A stretch of DNA of 45,780 bases from Planctomycetaceae bacterium (GTDB lineage: Bacteria; Planctomycetota; Planctomycetia; Pirellulales; Pirellulaceae): NCBI GenBank assembly GCA_002723275.1, contig PBNZ01000021.1:1-45780 (forward strand). Direction: 5' to 3'. This document shows positions 35,941 to 45,145 of this stretch, piece by piece (positions within the stretch are counted from its first letter, which is position 1; the number at the start of each line of letters is the position of its first letter). The notes beneath the pieces are model-generated. The model worked only from the letters and a program-made list of their open reading frames with translations, searched no databases and was not told the origin of the DNA. The position numbers were made by a program, and so were the translations under genes.

Positions 35941-37272
35941 ATGCTTTCCAACATACTTGACCAAACCAAGATTGACGATTCGCTTGAGGTCATTTGTAGT
36001 TCTCAAGCGGTAACCTATTGGCATGAGCTACGGTCGACTTATGAGACCATCTTGAGTCAAACGACTGTCGCCGCAGGGACGCGAATCGGCTTTCTCTTCT
36101 CAGCTTCGTCAGTCGGCTTTGCAGGAATTGCAGCGCTCGAAAAGAGGTCTGCGAACGTTTTTCTGTTCGATGCAAACGTGGCCGCTGACCGCCTGGAGCA
36201 AATCGCCGACGAACTCGATCTAAAAGTTTGCATTTCTGCAGAAACACTCTTTTCAGAGGGACTGAATAGCGCAGATTCAACGGGTGACTCAGCAGGTGGA
36301 ATCACCATCTTGACTTCGGGGACCTCCGGCAAACCGAAGGCCGTCCACCATGACTTCTCAAGTCTCGTACGGCCCGTTCGCCAAACGGATCCGGGCCAGC
36401 GTTGGTTATTGGCTTACCCACCCCATCTCTACGCTGGATTACAGGTCACACTCCAAGCGCTGACGAATTACGGCACGCTTGTCATTCCCGCGGCGGGATC
36501 GGACCCTCAGAGCATCGCCAAGGTGATGAGCGAACGTTCGGTTGAATTTGCATCAGCGACACCTTCTTACTGGCGGCGTCTGTTGATGGCTGTTCCCCCT
36601 GACGATCTGGCGTCGATTCCGATTCAGCAGATCACGCTTGGTGGCGAAGTCGTTGACCAAACGATCCTCAACCAGTTACGAGCCTGCTTTCCCAATGCAC
36701 GTATCGTGCACATCTATGCGACTTCAGAAACGGGGCGTTGCTTTTCCGTTTCTGATGGAGATGCCGGTTTCCCGTTGAACCTGCTTGACGCACCGGGTAA
36801 CGATGGAGTAAGCCTCCGAATTGTCGACGATGAATTACAGGTCAAGTCGGCAAATTCGATGTCAGGCTATGACACAAAATCGGAAGCACCCTCAGATCGC
36901 GTTACGGATGATGGGTGGTTTCGTACTGGAGATTTGGTTGAAGTTCGCGGACAACGCGTCTATTTCAGCGGTCGCGCATCGGACATGATCAACGTTGGGG
37001 GAAACAAGGTTCACCCAATTGAAGTGGAACGTACTCTGCGAATGCTTGATGAAGTGGCCGAAGTTCGCGTCTATAGCCAAGCTTCGTCACTCGCCGGTGA
37101 ACTGGTTGCCTGTGACGTGGTAGCCACCGACAAGTCGCTCGCTCCCGACCTGATTCGCACACGCATTATGGAACATTGCAACCAAGCGCTTGACCGCTAC
37201 CAGCGACCGAGAATCGTTCGCGTGCTGGATAAATTAGATTTAAGCGACGCTGGCAAGCTCAAAAGACGTTAA
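35941..37272 (+). CDS. AMP-dependent ligase (ANL superfamily, acyl-CoA synthetase-like)
   Basis: 443 residues, ATG at 35941. It would activate a carboxylic acid as acyl-adenylate and transfer it to a thiol. Seen: P-loop TILTSGTSGKPKAVHH, ATSETGRCF (A5), GWFRTGDLVE (A7), SGRASDMINVGGNKVHPIEVE (A8) and the terminal GKLKRR with the catalytic lysine (A10). It is shorter than the usual 500-550 residues, with the deficit in the N-terminal part. In an EPS locus it may activate an acyl group for a sugar modification. Substrate is unknown. It converges with the aminotransferase at 14 bases. Confidence 0.88.
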   Translation: MLSNILDQTKIDDSLEVICSSQAVTYWHELRSTYETILSQTTVAAGTRIGFLFSASSVGFAGIAALEKRSANVFLFDANVAADRLEQIADELDLKVCISAETLFSEGLNSADSTGDSAGGITILTSGTSGKPKAVHHDFSSLVRPVRQTDPGQRWLLAYPPHLYAGLQVTLQALTNYGTLVIPAAGSDPQSIAKVMSERSVEFASATPSYWRRLLMAVPPDDLASIPIQQITLGGEVVDQTILNQLRACFPNARIVHIYATSETGRCFSVSDGDAGFPLNLLDAPGNDGVSLRIVDDELQVKSANSMSGYDTKSEAPSDRVTDDGWFRTGDLVEVRGQRVYFSGRASDMINVGGNKVHPIEVERTLRMLDEVAEVRVYSQASSLAGELVACDVVATDKSLAPDLIRTRIMEHCNQALDRYQRPRIVRVLDKLDLSDAGKLKRR

Positions 37273-37286
37273 GCATTGCGATTGCC

Positions 37287-38417
37287 TTAACCTGCGACCG
37301 CTTCGATCAACGTACAGATACGGTCCAGATCGGTTTCCGTCAAAGCTGTTCCGCTTGGCAAACAGAGTGCATCGGCAAAAATCTCATCGGCAACGGTACC
37401 CCCGCGATAGCGACATCCTTGGAAGGAAGGCTGACGGTGCAGCGGTACCCAAACCCGTCGTGACTCAATGTTTTCCTCCTCCAACGCTTCACGAACATTT
37501 TCGCAATTGGCGCCGAATTCAGCAGGATCGAATCTCGCGACGGTTAGCCAGCGATTGGCCAAGCCGTAGTCGGCTTCAGGCATAAAGCTCACGCCAGGAA
37601 GCTCTGCCAGGCGATCGAAGTAGAAGTCAAAATTCCGACGACGGGTCTTCACCCGAAGGTCGAGCACCTCTAATTGAGCAATTCCAACCGCCGCCAAAAC
37701 ATTGCTGAGTCGATAGTTGTAGCCAATCTCAGAATGTTGGTAGAGATGGCCTGGATCTTTTGCTTGAGTGGCCCAATGCTTGGCTTTCTCGATCAATTTA
37801 CGATCATTCGAGCAAAGCATGCCACCGCCACTCGTCGTGATAATCTTGTTGCCATTGAACGAAAAGGCACTGCACCAGGCTGAGGAACCGACCTGCTTCT
37901 CCTTGTAGGTCGAGCCCAGAGCTTCTGCTGCATCCTCAATAATTGGAACACCGTAGCGATCCGTAATCTCGAGAATCGCGTCCATGTCAGCGCTCTGCCC
38001 GAGAATATCAACGAGTAAAACAGCCTTGGGAAGCTTGCCTCGTCGATCTGCTTCCTTCAGTTCTTCGGCTAACAGGTTGGGATCCATGTTCCAGGTATCC
38101 CAATCGGAATCGATAAAGACCGGTCGAGCACGCTCATACACGATCGGATTGGCGGAAGCACAAAAGGTAAAGGTCGAACAGATGACCTCGTCTTCGGGCT
38201 CGAGTTCCAGTCGCCGCAAGGCCAGATGAAGTGCGGCGGTTCCACTGGAAACTGCCGCGGCCGCCTCAACACCGATCTTCTTGGCGAAATCCTCCTCGAA
38301 GCGGGCCAAATCCGGTCCCACAGGAGCCACCCAATTTGAGGCAAAGACCTGAGCGATACGATCTTCTTCGCTGCCAGACATATGGGGCGGCGAGAGGTAA
38401 ATACGAGCGCGACTCAT
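37287..38417 (-). CDS. DegT/DnrJ/EryC1/StrS family sugar aminotransferase
   Basis: 376 residues, ATG at 38417. PLP-dependent aminotransferase converting a keto-sugar nucleotide to the amino-sugar with glutamate. Seen: AAVSSGTAALHLALR, SANPIVYERARPVFID, PIIEDAAEALGSTYKEKQVG, and the PLP lysine in FSFNGNKIITTSGGGM. The end (LHRQPSFQ and LCLPSGTALTETDLDRI) is typical of the PglE/PseC-like branch. A 4-keto sugar made from the upstream dehydratase- or decarboxylase-type enzymes is the likely substrate. It is leftward, followed upstream by an exported small protein gene. Confidence 0.93.
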   Translation of the reverse strand: MSRARIYLSPPHMSGSEEDRIAQVFASNWVAPVGPDLARFEEDFAKKIGVEAAAAVSSGTAALHLALRRLELEPEDEVICSTFTFCASANPIVYERARPVFIDSDWDTWNMDPNLLAEELKEADRRGKLPKAVLLVDILGQSADMDAILEITDRYGVPIIEDAAEALGSTYKEKQVGSSAWCSAFSFNGNKIITTSGGGMLCSNDRKLIEKAKHWATQAKDPGHLYQHSEIGYNYRLSNVLAAVGIAQLEVLDLRVKTRRRNFDFYFDRLAELPGVSFMPEADYGLANRWLTVARFDPAEFGANCENVREALEEENIESRRVWVPLHRQPSFQGCRYRGGTVADEIFADALCLPSGTALTETDLDRICTLIEAVAG

Positions 38418-38474
38418 TTAGAACCAGTCTTCTCAAGAAGCTGAAATCGCTCTGAAATTTTTCCCGACTCGTCG

Positions 38475-38894
38475 TCAACGACCAATTCGATTCATTCCAG
38501 GGAAGAAGTTTAGGTAAATACCGTGCCGGGGATATCCGCGACTCGACCATCCCATCCGACCTGTAACCATCATACCCGCATTTTGAGTTTGGGACTGACG
38601 GAATTCAGATTGAATCTGATTCAGTTGCTGCTGTTGACGCGTGGCCTGAGCCTGTCGCTGCATGTTGACCTGTTCTTGGTCGAGTTGGGGACGAACCAAC
38701 GTATGGTAGTTCGACATCCCGGTGGAATTACGCGACGTCAGGTTCAAATAAGGACTAACGGTAGGTCGGTTGTAGAGAAAATTCCGGGTGGCGTTACGGA
38801 CATTGGTACCGGAGGTGTACTGAGCATTCGCAGCATCCGCCAAAAACCCGAACAGCATAAAGCTCGCAGCAGCGATTACGACTCGTGACGTCAT
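38475..38894 (-). CDS. Small exported protein of unknown function
   Basis: 139 residues, ATG at 38894. A signal peptide ends near ADAANAQ. The mature part has an aromatic and Arg/Asn-rich start (NVRNATRNFLYNRPTVSPYL), a Gln-rich stretch (RQAQATRQQQQLNQIQ) that may form a coiled coil, and a C-terminal Gly/Tyr/Phe segment. Such short secreted proteins are common in planctomycetes and have no known role. It stands alone, with about 190 bases to the next leftward gene. Confidence 0.75.
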   Translation of the reverse strand: MTSRVVIAAASFMLFGFLADAANAQYTSGTNVRNATRNFLYNRPTVSPYLNLTSRNSTGMSNYHTLVRPQLDQEQVNMQRQAQATRQQQQLNQIQSEFRQSQTQNAGMMVTGRMGWSSRGYPRHGIYLNFFPGMNRIGR

Positions 38895-39080
38895 GGGTAA
38901 ACTCCTGGCCTAGCTTGGAAACTCGATGCGCCTGAAAGTATACGAATTCTGGAACTCAAAGGCAAAATACCGCCAAAGCTTGATTAGCTCCCGCAGGCCT
39001 ATTAATCGGCAAAGTCGCTGAAAAAAATCGCTCTAAAGCCAATTAAATGAAAAGAAAGTTTAACCCCAGAGGCTGCATCA

Positions 39081-39956
39081 TCAGAGAGCAGGGGCGCCAT
39101 CTGACAGCAAGTCATGCTGCTGCAAGACGTGATAGCAGGTATCAAACTTAAATTGCCCAAGCAGCCGTCGCAGTTTTTTAGCGGTGGTTGCTCGGCCAAT
39201 ATAGGATTTAAAGCGACGGTGCAGTGGCATAGGAACTCGCGGACAATTGGTCGCGAGATCTCGGGGGTGGAGATAAACCACGGATGAACGACCGGCCAAT
39301 TCGGATTTTTCGAAGCAACGTCGAATGAACCAGAAGGGCAATAGTCGGAAATAGCCACCGCCCGAGAAGCAGATACGAAAAGGACCTGCATCCATCACAC
39401 TCATCGGCAATTCTGCAATGGTGCCGCAATTGGGCGACTCAAGAGCGTGCGGTTGGACGTCACAAACGTAACCGCCGTGAGCTCGACTGGCGGGAAAGAG
39501 GCTCGCATCATAATCAAGCCCGACTTCCTTCATCACATCGAAAGCCCATTCAGTTCCAGGGGTGATCGAGAAGGACGGAGCTCGGAACCCGTGGACCTTG
39601 ACTCCTGGATATTGCTCCAGAATCTCAATCGATTCTTGGAGATCTTCACGGAACACTTCTGGGCTTAATTCGTAAACCTTTCGATGCCAATACGAGTGGG
39701 TTCCGATTTCATGGCCATGTTCGGTAATCATGGGAACAAGACCTGGATGGCGCGCCGCGACCCAACCAAGCATGAAGAAGGTCGCTCGAACGTTATATTC
39801 CGACAAGATATCAAGAATCTCGCGCGTACGTTCGACTACGATCGTTGGGAAGGTATCCCAAGTTGCCGGATCGGCGGTTGCTTCCACTTCCACAAGGTGG
39901 AACCAATCCTCAATATCAAAGGAAAGCGCGTGAGTTACTTGTCGGTTCGTAATCAT
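39081..39956 (-). CDS. Polysaccharide deacetylase, exosortase-system (DUF3473) type
   Basis: 291 residues from the ATG at 39956 (MITNRQVTHALSFDIEDWFH); a TTG upstream adds eight residues. NodB-fold enzyme that removes N- or O-acetyl groups from a polysaccharide. Seen: SFDIEDWFH (metal Asp pair), ATFFMLG, the His motif HEIGTHSYWH, FRAPSFS and AFDVMKEVGLDYDASLFPA; the C-terminus with SGGGYFRLLP and VYLHPRDL matches the DUF3473 extension of the XrtA/PEP-CTERM-associated deacetylases. No signal peptide, so it may act in the cytoplasm or on the membrane. It links the EPS region with the PEP-CTERM protein earlier in the window. Confidence 0.92.
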   Translation of the reverse strand: MITNRQVTHALSFDIEDWFHLVEVEATADPATWDTFPTIVVERTREILDILSEYNVRATFFMLGWVAARHPGLVPMITEHGHEIGTHSYWHRKVYELSPEVFREDLQESIEILEQYPGVKVHGFRAPSFSITPGTEWAFDVMKEVGLDYDASLFPASRAHGGYVCDVQPHALESPNCGTIAELPMSVMDAGPFRICFSGGGYFRLLPFWFIRRCFEKSELAGRSSVVYLHPRDLATNCPRVPMPLHRRFKSYIGRATTAKKLRRLLGQFKFDTCYHVLQQHDLLSDGAPAL

Positions 39957-40130
39957 CAAAAATCCACGACGATCATCCAAAAACGATCGTCCTTAAACAA
40001 AGCCATGCGTTTTAGTACATCTTAGCTTAGCCCAATAACAAGTTGCATCAATTGCAACGATTAATGCAACAACGCCGAAAGTAAAGCAACTCATCCGAAA
40101 GCATCACATGCCTCAACGATTCGAAGCCCA

Positions 40131-41339
40131 ATGAAGATTCTTCTGATCACTCAGTTTTTTGCACCTGACATCACTGCAGCGGCCTTTCGGCTAACCGACT
40201 TCGCGCGCTTATTGGTAAAACGAGGCCACGAAGTTCAGGTGATCACGGCGTATCCGCATAAGGCGCAAGTCGAAGCGATTGATGACGCTGCGTTCGGATC
40301 TGAGGGCATTCAGATCTCACGTTGCCACATTCAAGATGTTGTCGGTTCAGGAGCCCGGGCTTACTTGACTCATTATATGTCCTTCGTACGTGGCAGCATT
40401 CGCCAGGGTTGGAAGATCTGGCGAACGGGCTGGCGTCCGGATGTGATCTACGTGAGCAGTCCGCCGCTGCTCGTCGGAATGACTGGTCGATTCCTCGCGG
40501 CCTTATTCCGTCGCCCCTGGGTGATGGAAATACGAGATATTTGGCCAGACACGCCAGTTGCAGCGGGACAATTGAGCCAGGATGGTCGTGCCTACAAGAT
40601 TGGCCGGAAGATGGAGAAATACTTCTACCGAAAGGCCAATCGTCTGATCTGCGTATCCCAGCCAATGTCTGAATACTTGGCGGAAGAAACCCGGACACCG
40701 GTGACCGTGATCTACAACGGGGTTTCTCTAGAAGACGCTGAGGCAGAGCGTCAGAATCCGGAGAAAACACTCAACTCAAAAACGATTTTATATGCGGGCA
40801 ATCTGGGCCATCTCCAGGAGCTGGAACTGCTGATCCAAGGCTTCTCCGAAGTCTGCCGCAATCCAGAGCTTGCTGATTGGAAACTCCATTTACTCGGCGC
40901 TGGGGCACAATTGGAGATGCTGAAGCAGTTGGTACAGGAACTGGACCTGAAAGACCAGGTCATCTTTCATTCTGCTGTATCGCGCGAAGACGCGATGCGA
41001 ATGATGCAGGACTGCGGGCTCCTGTACCTGAATTTGAAGTTACACCCGACATTGGCAAAGACAATCCCGTCCAAGCTATTCGATTATTTCCTGGCAGGTC
41101 GACCGATTGTCGCAGGACTTGCAGGGGAGGGTAGGCAACTGTTGGAATCGACTCAGGCTAACGTCGTCTTCAATCCGGGAAATGTCGACGAACTCAAGCA
41201 AGCGATCGCAACAGCGATCACGAATTTATCGAATCTCGAACAAAACGCACACCTGAATCGTGAGTTAGTTTTGAAGAGATTCACACGCGATACCGCCGTG
41301 GACCAATTGGAATCGGTCTTTCAAGAACTCATCAAATAA
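40131..41339 (+). CDS. Glycosyltransferase family 4 (WbuB-like)
   Basis: 402 residues, ATG at 40131. GT-B fold retaining enzyme: N-terminal ITQFFAPDITAAAFRLTDFA and DVIYVSSPPLLVGM, middle EIRDIWPDTPVAAGQL, then the C-terminal donor domain with YAGNLGHLQELELLI and the PSKLFDYFLAGRPIVAG motif, typical of this group. It adds a nucleotide-activated sugar to the growing lipid-linked glycan at the cytoplasmic face. Thirteen bases after its stop begins the next gene, so this is the first of a tight three-gene rightward operon with an epimerase and a formyltransferase. Confidence 0.93.
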   Translation: MKILLITQFFAPDITAAAFRLTDFARLLVKRGHEVQVITAYPHKAQVEAIDDAAFGSEGIQISRCHIQDVVGSGARAYLTHYMSFVRGSIRQGWKIWRTGWRPDVIYVSSPPLLVGMTGRFLAALFRRPWVMEIRDIWPDTPVAAGQLSQDGRAYKIGRKMEKYFYRKANRLICVSQPMSEYLAEETRTPVTVIYNGVSLEDAEAERQNPEKTLNSKTILYAGNLGHLQELELLIQGFSEVCRNPELADWKLHLLGAGAQLEMLKQLVQELDLKDQVIFHSAVSREDAMRMMQDCGLLYLNLKLHPTLAKTIPSKLFDYFLAGRPIVAGLAGEGRQLLESTQANVVFNPGNVDELKQAIATAITNLSNLEQNAHLNRELVLKRFTRDTAVDQLESVFQELIK

Positions 41340-41352
41340 AAAGATTCGACCT

Positions 41353-42333
41353 ATGAAAATCCTTGTAGCGGGCAGTTCCGGTTTTATCGGTTCACACCTC
41401 ACTCCCAAACTCGTCGAGCGGGGCCACGAAGTCATCGGCTTTGACCTGAATGAGCCAACTGGCGACTATGGCCTCAGTGGCTTTGTCCAGGGCGACATAC
41501 GTCGCAAGGATGATCTTGTCGCACCGTTGGAAGGTGTCGACGCAGCGATCAATCTGGCTGCCATTCACTTTGATTATGGCCATGAAGATCATGAATATTG
41601 GGAGACCAACGAAACAGGAACCCAGGCATTTCTGGATGCGATGCAAGAAGCCAGAGTCAAACGGTTTCTCTTCACCAGCTCCATTGCCGTCTATGGCGAT
41701 CGGGCTGATGAAGCTTCAGAGACGACAGACCCCACGCCGACCAGCGTTTATGGTGCTTCCAAACTTGGTGGCGAACACGTTATCGAGAAATGGGTGGCCG
41801 GAGCAACCGATCGCAGCGTTGTCATCATCCGCCCCTGTGTTGTTTTTGGAGAACGCAATATCACCAACATGAACAATTTGATCCGTCAGATTGATTCGGG
41901 ATTTTTCGTTATGTTTGGTAAAGGTGAGAATGTGAAGGCAACGGCCTACGTCGAAAATCTCGCCGCGGCGATCTGCATGCAGGTGGAGTCGATGGAGCCC
42001 GGTCTACTCGTGTTCAATTATGCGGACAAGCCGGACCTTCAGGTGAAAGAAATTGTTTCGGTCATTCGTACCGCTCTCGGAAAAAGCTCGACCGCTCCAA
42101 CCTTCCCCTTGTGGCTTGGCCTGCTGGCGGCAAAACCCTTCGATTTCATCACGAAAATTACGGGTAAGAATCTTCCCGTTTCGTCAGCCAGGGTGCGAAA
42201 GCTTACCATCCCAACCCAGGTCGCAGCTCAGAAGATTCGTGATGCCGGCTACCAACAACCGGTCGCGACGGAAGAAGGTCTCCGCCGCATGGTGAAGTAT
42301 TTCAGTCAATCGAAAAGATCTGAATCCCAATGA
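41353..42333 (+). CDS. NAD-dependent epimerase/dehydratase
   Basis: 326 residues, ATG at 41353, 13 bases after the glycosyltransferase. SDR-extended: VAGSSGFIGSHLTPKLVERG, AAINLAAIHFDYGHEDHEYW, TSSIAVYGD and catalytic YGASKLGGE. The C-terminus resembles those of 4-reductase or 4-epimerase enzymes of lipopolysaccharide loci (WbpV/WbjC type). Substrate unknown. Its TGA overlaps the ATG of the next gene (ATGA), so the two products are probably made together. Confidence 0.9.
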   Translation: MKILVAGSSGFIGSHLTPKLVERGHEVIGFDLNEPTGDYGLSGFVQGDIRRKDDLVAPLEGVDAAINLAAIHFDYGHEDHEYWETNETGTQAFLDAMQEARVKRFLFTSSIAVYGDRADEASETTDPTPTSVYGASKLGGEHVIEKWVAGATDRSVVIIRPCVVFGERNITNMNNLIRQIDSGFFVMFGKGENVKATAYVENLAAAICMQVESMEPGLLVFNYADKPDLQVKEIVSVIRTALGKSSTAPTFPLWLGLLAAKPFDFITKITGKNLPVSSARVRKLTIPTQVAAQKIRDAGYQQPVATEEGLRRMVKYFSQSKRSESQ

Positions 42334-43112
42334 AACTACTCATCCTGACTCAAAACGAAAACCTCTACCTGCCAAATGCCTTTGCCAAGGTATGCCAGGA
42401 AAAAATGGGAAACGTCTGCTGTATCGTCATCGCGCCGGCGATGAGCACACACGGTGGACGTATCAAGGGGTTTCTCCGACATTGGTCGCTCTTCGGGACA
42501 ATGACCACATTGTCGATGGGCTGCCGAGTAATCGCTGGTAAAATCAAGTCAAAATTCAATCGCCCCGGTCCTGACGGCCCGTTCTGGTCGATCGAAAATG
42601 TGGCGGAAGCATTCTCCATTCCCTGTTACCACGTCGCCAAGGTCAGCGGCCAGCAATTCCACAAGATCATTGATGAATACAATCCAGACCTGCTGATTTC
42701 CATTAGCTGTCCTCAGATTATCGGCCGGAAAGTCCGTAGTCGTTTTCCGGAAGGCGCCATCAACGTCCACGGAGCTCCCCTGCCAAAATACCGTGGCTTG
42801 ATGCCGGCTTTTTGGGCCTTGAAAAACGACGAAACCAGCACGGCCACAACGGTCCATGACTTGGCAGATAAACTGGACAACGGTGACATCCTCGTCCAGC
42901 ATTCGGTGGAGGTCGACGCCGAGGATACCTGGGACAGTCTGGTACGAAAAACTAAGGCTGCAGGAGCCGATGCGTTGGTCGAAGCAATCAATCAAATCGA
43001 AGCAGGGACGGTCGAACGAAAACCGAACCTCGACAAAGACGCTACCTATTTTTCATTTCCGACATCTCAGGATCGTCGAGAATTCCGTCAAGCAGGCCGA
43101 CGTTTCCTGTAA
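42330..43112 (+). CDS. Formyltransferase family protein (sugar N-formyltransferase-like)
   Basis: 260 residues, ATG at 42330 overlapping the previous stop by four bases. Catalytic-core motifs of the Fmt/PurN/ArnA fold: INVHGAPLPKYRGLMPAFWALK, with the Asn-His pair of the family, and HDLADKLDNGDILVQ, with the conserved Asp. It would transfer a formyl group from N10-formyl-THF to the amine of a sugar nucleotide. It is too short for a methionyl-tRNA formyltransferase and lacks that enzyme's C-terminal domain. The nearby DegT aminotransferase could supply the amino sugar. Confidence 0.9.
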   Translation: MKLLILTQNENLYLPNAFAKVCQEKMGNVCCIVIAPAMSTHGGRIKGFLRHWSLFGTMTTLSMGCRVIAGKIKSKFNRPGPDGPFWSIENVAEAFSIPCYHVAKVSGQQFHKIIDEYNPDLLISISCPQIIGRKVRSRFPEGAINVHGAPLPKYRGLMPAFWALKNDETSTATTVHDLADKLDNGDILVQHSVEVDAEDTWDSLVRKTKAAGADALVEAINQIEAGTVERKPNLDKDATYFSFPTSQDRREFRQAGRRFL

Positions 43113-43165
43113 ACGGTAGCATTGCCGGTAGAAGAAGGGTGCTCTTCGCAGCATCAGCAGAAGAG

Positions 43166-44713
43166 CTAAACGCCCTCGACAATCGGTGAGTCTTTCGAGG
43201 GCTGCTGCTTCGAGTCTTTTTCGGCTACAGCCGCCAGCATCTGACTCTCACGTCGAATCAGCAAGGTCAATTCGGACTCGAGCGTTTCCACGAAATCAAT
43301 GAACTGATTGATTTCCGTGCTCGCATAGGCCTCATGTTGCTGTCCTGTCACGCTCAATCGTCCAACCGGTTGGCCTTCGACAATAAGCGGTATCTCTGTC
43401 TGCCAGAGAAGGTCTCGAGCGTGACGTCCAGATTTCCCCCAAGTCGCATAAAAGTTTTCATGCAGGCGTGGCATCGATAAGTTGAGCTGCATCTTCACGA
43501 GATGGAAGCGTTCAGCAGATTCTACGAGAGCTCCCCAGAGATTCTCCCATTGCCGAGTTCCCTGCAAGTTGACTCGCGTGTGATGCACATCGTCGACGCT
43601 GTCCCCAGAGGATCCGAACGACAAAAACCGCCCGAAACCAAAAAGCTTGGTATTGAGCAGGACGAACTCAACATGCCCGAATACTCGGGTAAATACGAGG
43701 AATCCAATCACCGCCAGAACTACAGCAAAACCTAACCATTCGATCTGAAAATACCAACTGGTAACGGCACCGGCACAAGTCACCGAGCACAAAATCACAA
43801 TGAACGCCACTGCTTGAGTGGCACTCATCCCACGAGTCAACAAGACATGGTGAATGTGACCTCGGTCCGTCGCATAAATACTTCGTCCAGTCAGCTTACG
43901 ACGCACGACTGCCGCCAACGAATCAAACATTGGAATCGACCAGATTGCGAGCGGTGCTGCAAATGCCAAGGTAGCTGCCTGCTTCATCGAACATCGCAAA
44001 GCGATCGTCCCCAAGATGAGACCGATGAACATGCTACCCGTATCACCCAGGTAGATAGTGGCGGGTGGAAAATTGTATCGCAAGAATCCCAGCAAAGCTC
44101 CCGCCAGCGCAAATGCAATAATCGAATCGAGCTGCTGCCCGCCGAGAAGAGCAATGACACCAAAGGTGAGACTAAAGACAACACCGACACTGCCGGCTAA
44201 ACCGTCGACACCGTCGATCAGATTGAATGAATTAATCGCTCCAAGCAGCCAGGTAATCGTTAACAGGCTTCCAAGCGCACCGAGGGGAATCTCGGTCTGA
44301 AAAATCACGATTTTCGGAATCGCGAGGCCGGTTCCCATCACGAGGCTTGCCGCAATCACCTGCCAGAGCAGTTTGTAACTGCCACGAACGCCGATACCGT
44401 CATCCAACAGACCGACAACGGCCAACAATGCAGCTCCGGCCGCCAGTCCGAACAATGCCCCAGGCTCTTTGGCAGCCTGACTCGTCATCATCCACAGATC
44501 AGATCCCCACCACATCGAAATCAAGACGAAGACAATGGGTGTGACAATCAAGAGGCTGATACCACCGCCCAATGCAACGGGCTTGGCCTGCAGTTTGCGA
44601 CCACCATCCGGACGATCGACAAAATTGAATCGTCGCGCAGCGCGACGAACCGCTGGCGTCAGCAAATAGCTGATCAGAAATGCAAGGCCGAGGGAGGCAA
44701 TGGCTATCGCCAT
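43166..44713 (-). CDS. WecA/TagO-type UDP-sugar:undecaprenyl-P phosphotransferase with C-terminal extension
   Basis: 515 residues, ATG at 44713. About eleven membrane helices carry the MraY/WecA motifs: VGLLDDGIGV (metal Asp pair), NSFNLIDGVDGLAG, YLGDTGSMFIG and the cytoplasmic loop ATDRGHIHHVLL. It starts lipid-linked glycan synthesis by moving a sugar-1-phosphate to undecaprenyl phosphate. Normal family members end near residue 350. Here about 150 extra soluble residues follow (from about 360), including a region around RDLLWQTEIPLIVEGQPVGRLS that may be a GAF-like sensory fold. It is leftward, convergent with the formyltransferase gene. Confidence 0.92.
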   Translation of the reverse strand: MAIAIASLGLAFLISYLLTPAVRRAARRFNFVDRPDGGRKLQAKPVALGGGISLLIVTPIVFVLISMWWGSDLWMMTSQAAKEPGALFGLAAGAALLAVVGLLDDGIGVRGSYKLLWQVIAASLVMGTGLAIPKIVIFQTEIPLGALGSLLTITWLLGAINSFNLIDGVDGLAGSVGVVFSLTFGVIALLGGQQLDSIIAFALAGALLGFLRYNFPPATIYLGDTGSMFIGLILGTIALRCSMKQAATLAFAAPLAIWSIPMFDSLAAVVRRKLTGRSIYATDRGHIHHVLLTRGMSATQAVAFIVILCSVTCAGAVTSWYFQIEWLGFAVVLAVIGFLVFTRVFGHVEFVLLNTKLFGFGRFLSFGSSGDSVDDVHHTRVNLQGTRQWENLWGALVESAERFHLVKMQLNLSMPRLHENFYATWGKSGRHARDLLWQTEIPLIVEGQPVGRLSVTGQQHEAYASTEINQFIDFVETLESELTLLIRRESQMLAAVAEKDSKQQPSKDSPIVEGV

Positions 44714-45145
44714 TCGTCTAAATCCAATCGATGCGCAAGTATCGTGTCGTTAGCCGTTGGTGTCGTAATCATTACAAACCGGTCATTCGTGACACCCGCT
44801 ATCGCCTGATTCTCAAGGAAAGCAAGACGCTTATCCCGAAGGATCACGAACCGATTTGCATAGTTTTTATCGAAATACGAGACCCGTATTTCGCTTTCCT
44901 GGGCGTCGGAAATGTCCGACCCTGGGCGTCGGAAATGTCCGACAATACATAAGATGAGTCCGTTCTCTGCACAACATTAAACCAATGCGAATTCCAACGG
45001 TCAAGAAAACGAACGATTTACAACAGGCAACGCCGAGTTGCCTAAGGATTATGCGGATCGTTTCTGTCGGGTGACGTTAATGAGGCTAGCAGACACTCCT
45101 TCGTGGACTGCATTCAAGAATATCCTTAAGAATTATGATGAAACG
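44714..45145. other. Intergenic region with tandem palindromic repeat
   Basis: About 430 bases between the WecA-type gene and the heparinase-like gene, which are divergent. It holds a pair of identical 23-bp units with a palindromic core (44898-44943). An open frame at 44731-44952 runs through the repeat and shows no protein features. The rest has no recognised gene. Confidence 0.5.
44898..44943. repeat. Tandem 23-bp repeat with palindromic core
   Basis: Two exact, adjacent 23-bp copies (44898-44920, 44921-44943). Each contains GTCGGAAATGTCCGAC, a perfect 6-bp inverted repeat around AATG. The arrangement could be two operator sites for a dimeric regulator, a pair of small RNA hairpins, or an intergenic repeat family of this genome. 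Confidence 0.9.

Noticed and set aside
43141-43166. Hairpin GCTCTTC/GAAGAGC as a terminator between convergent genes
   Set aside because: Long loop and no T-run on either strand.
44731-44952. Open frame of 73 codons
   Set aside because: It runs into the tandem palindromic repeat and has no protein features.
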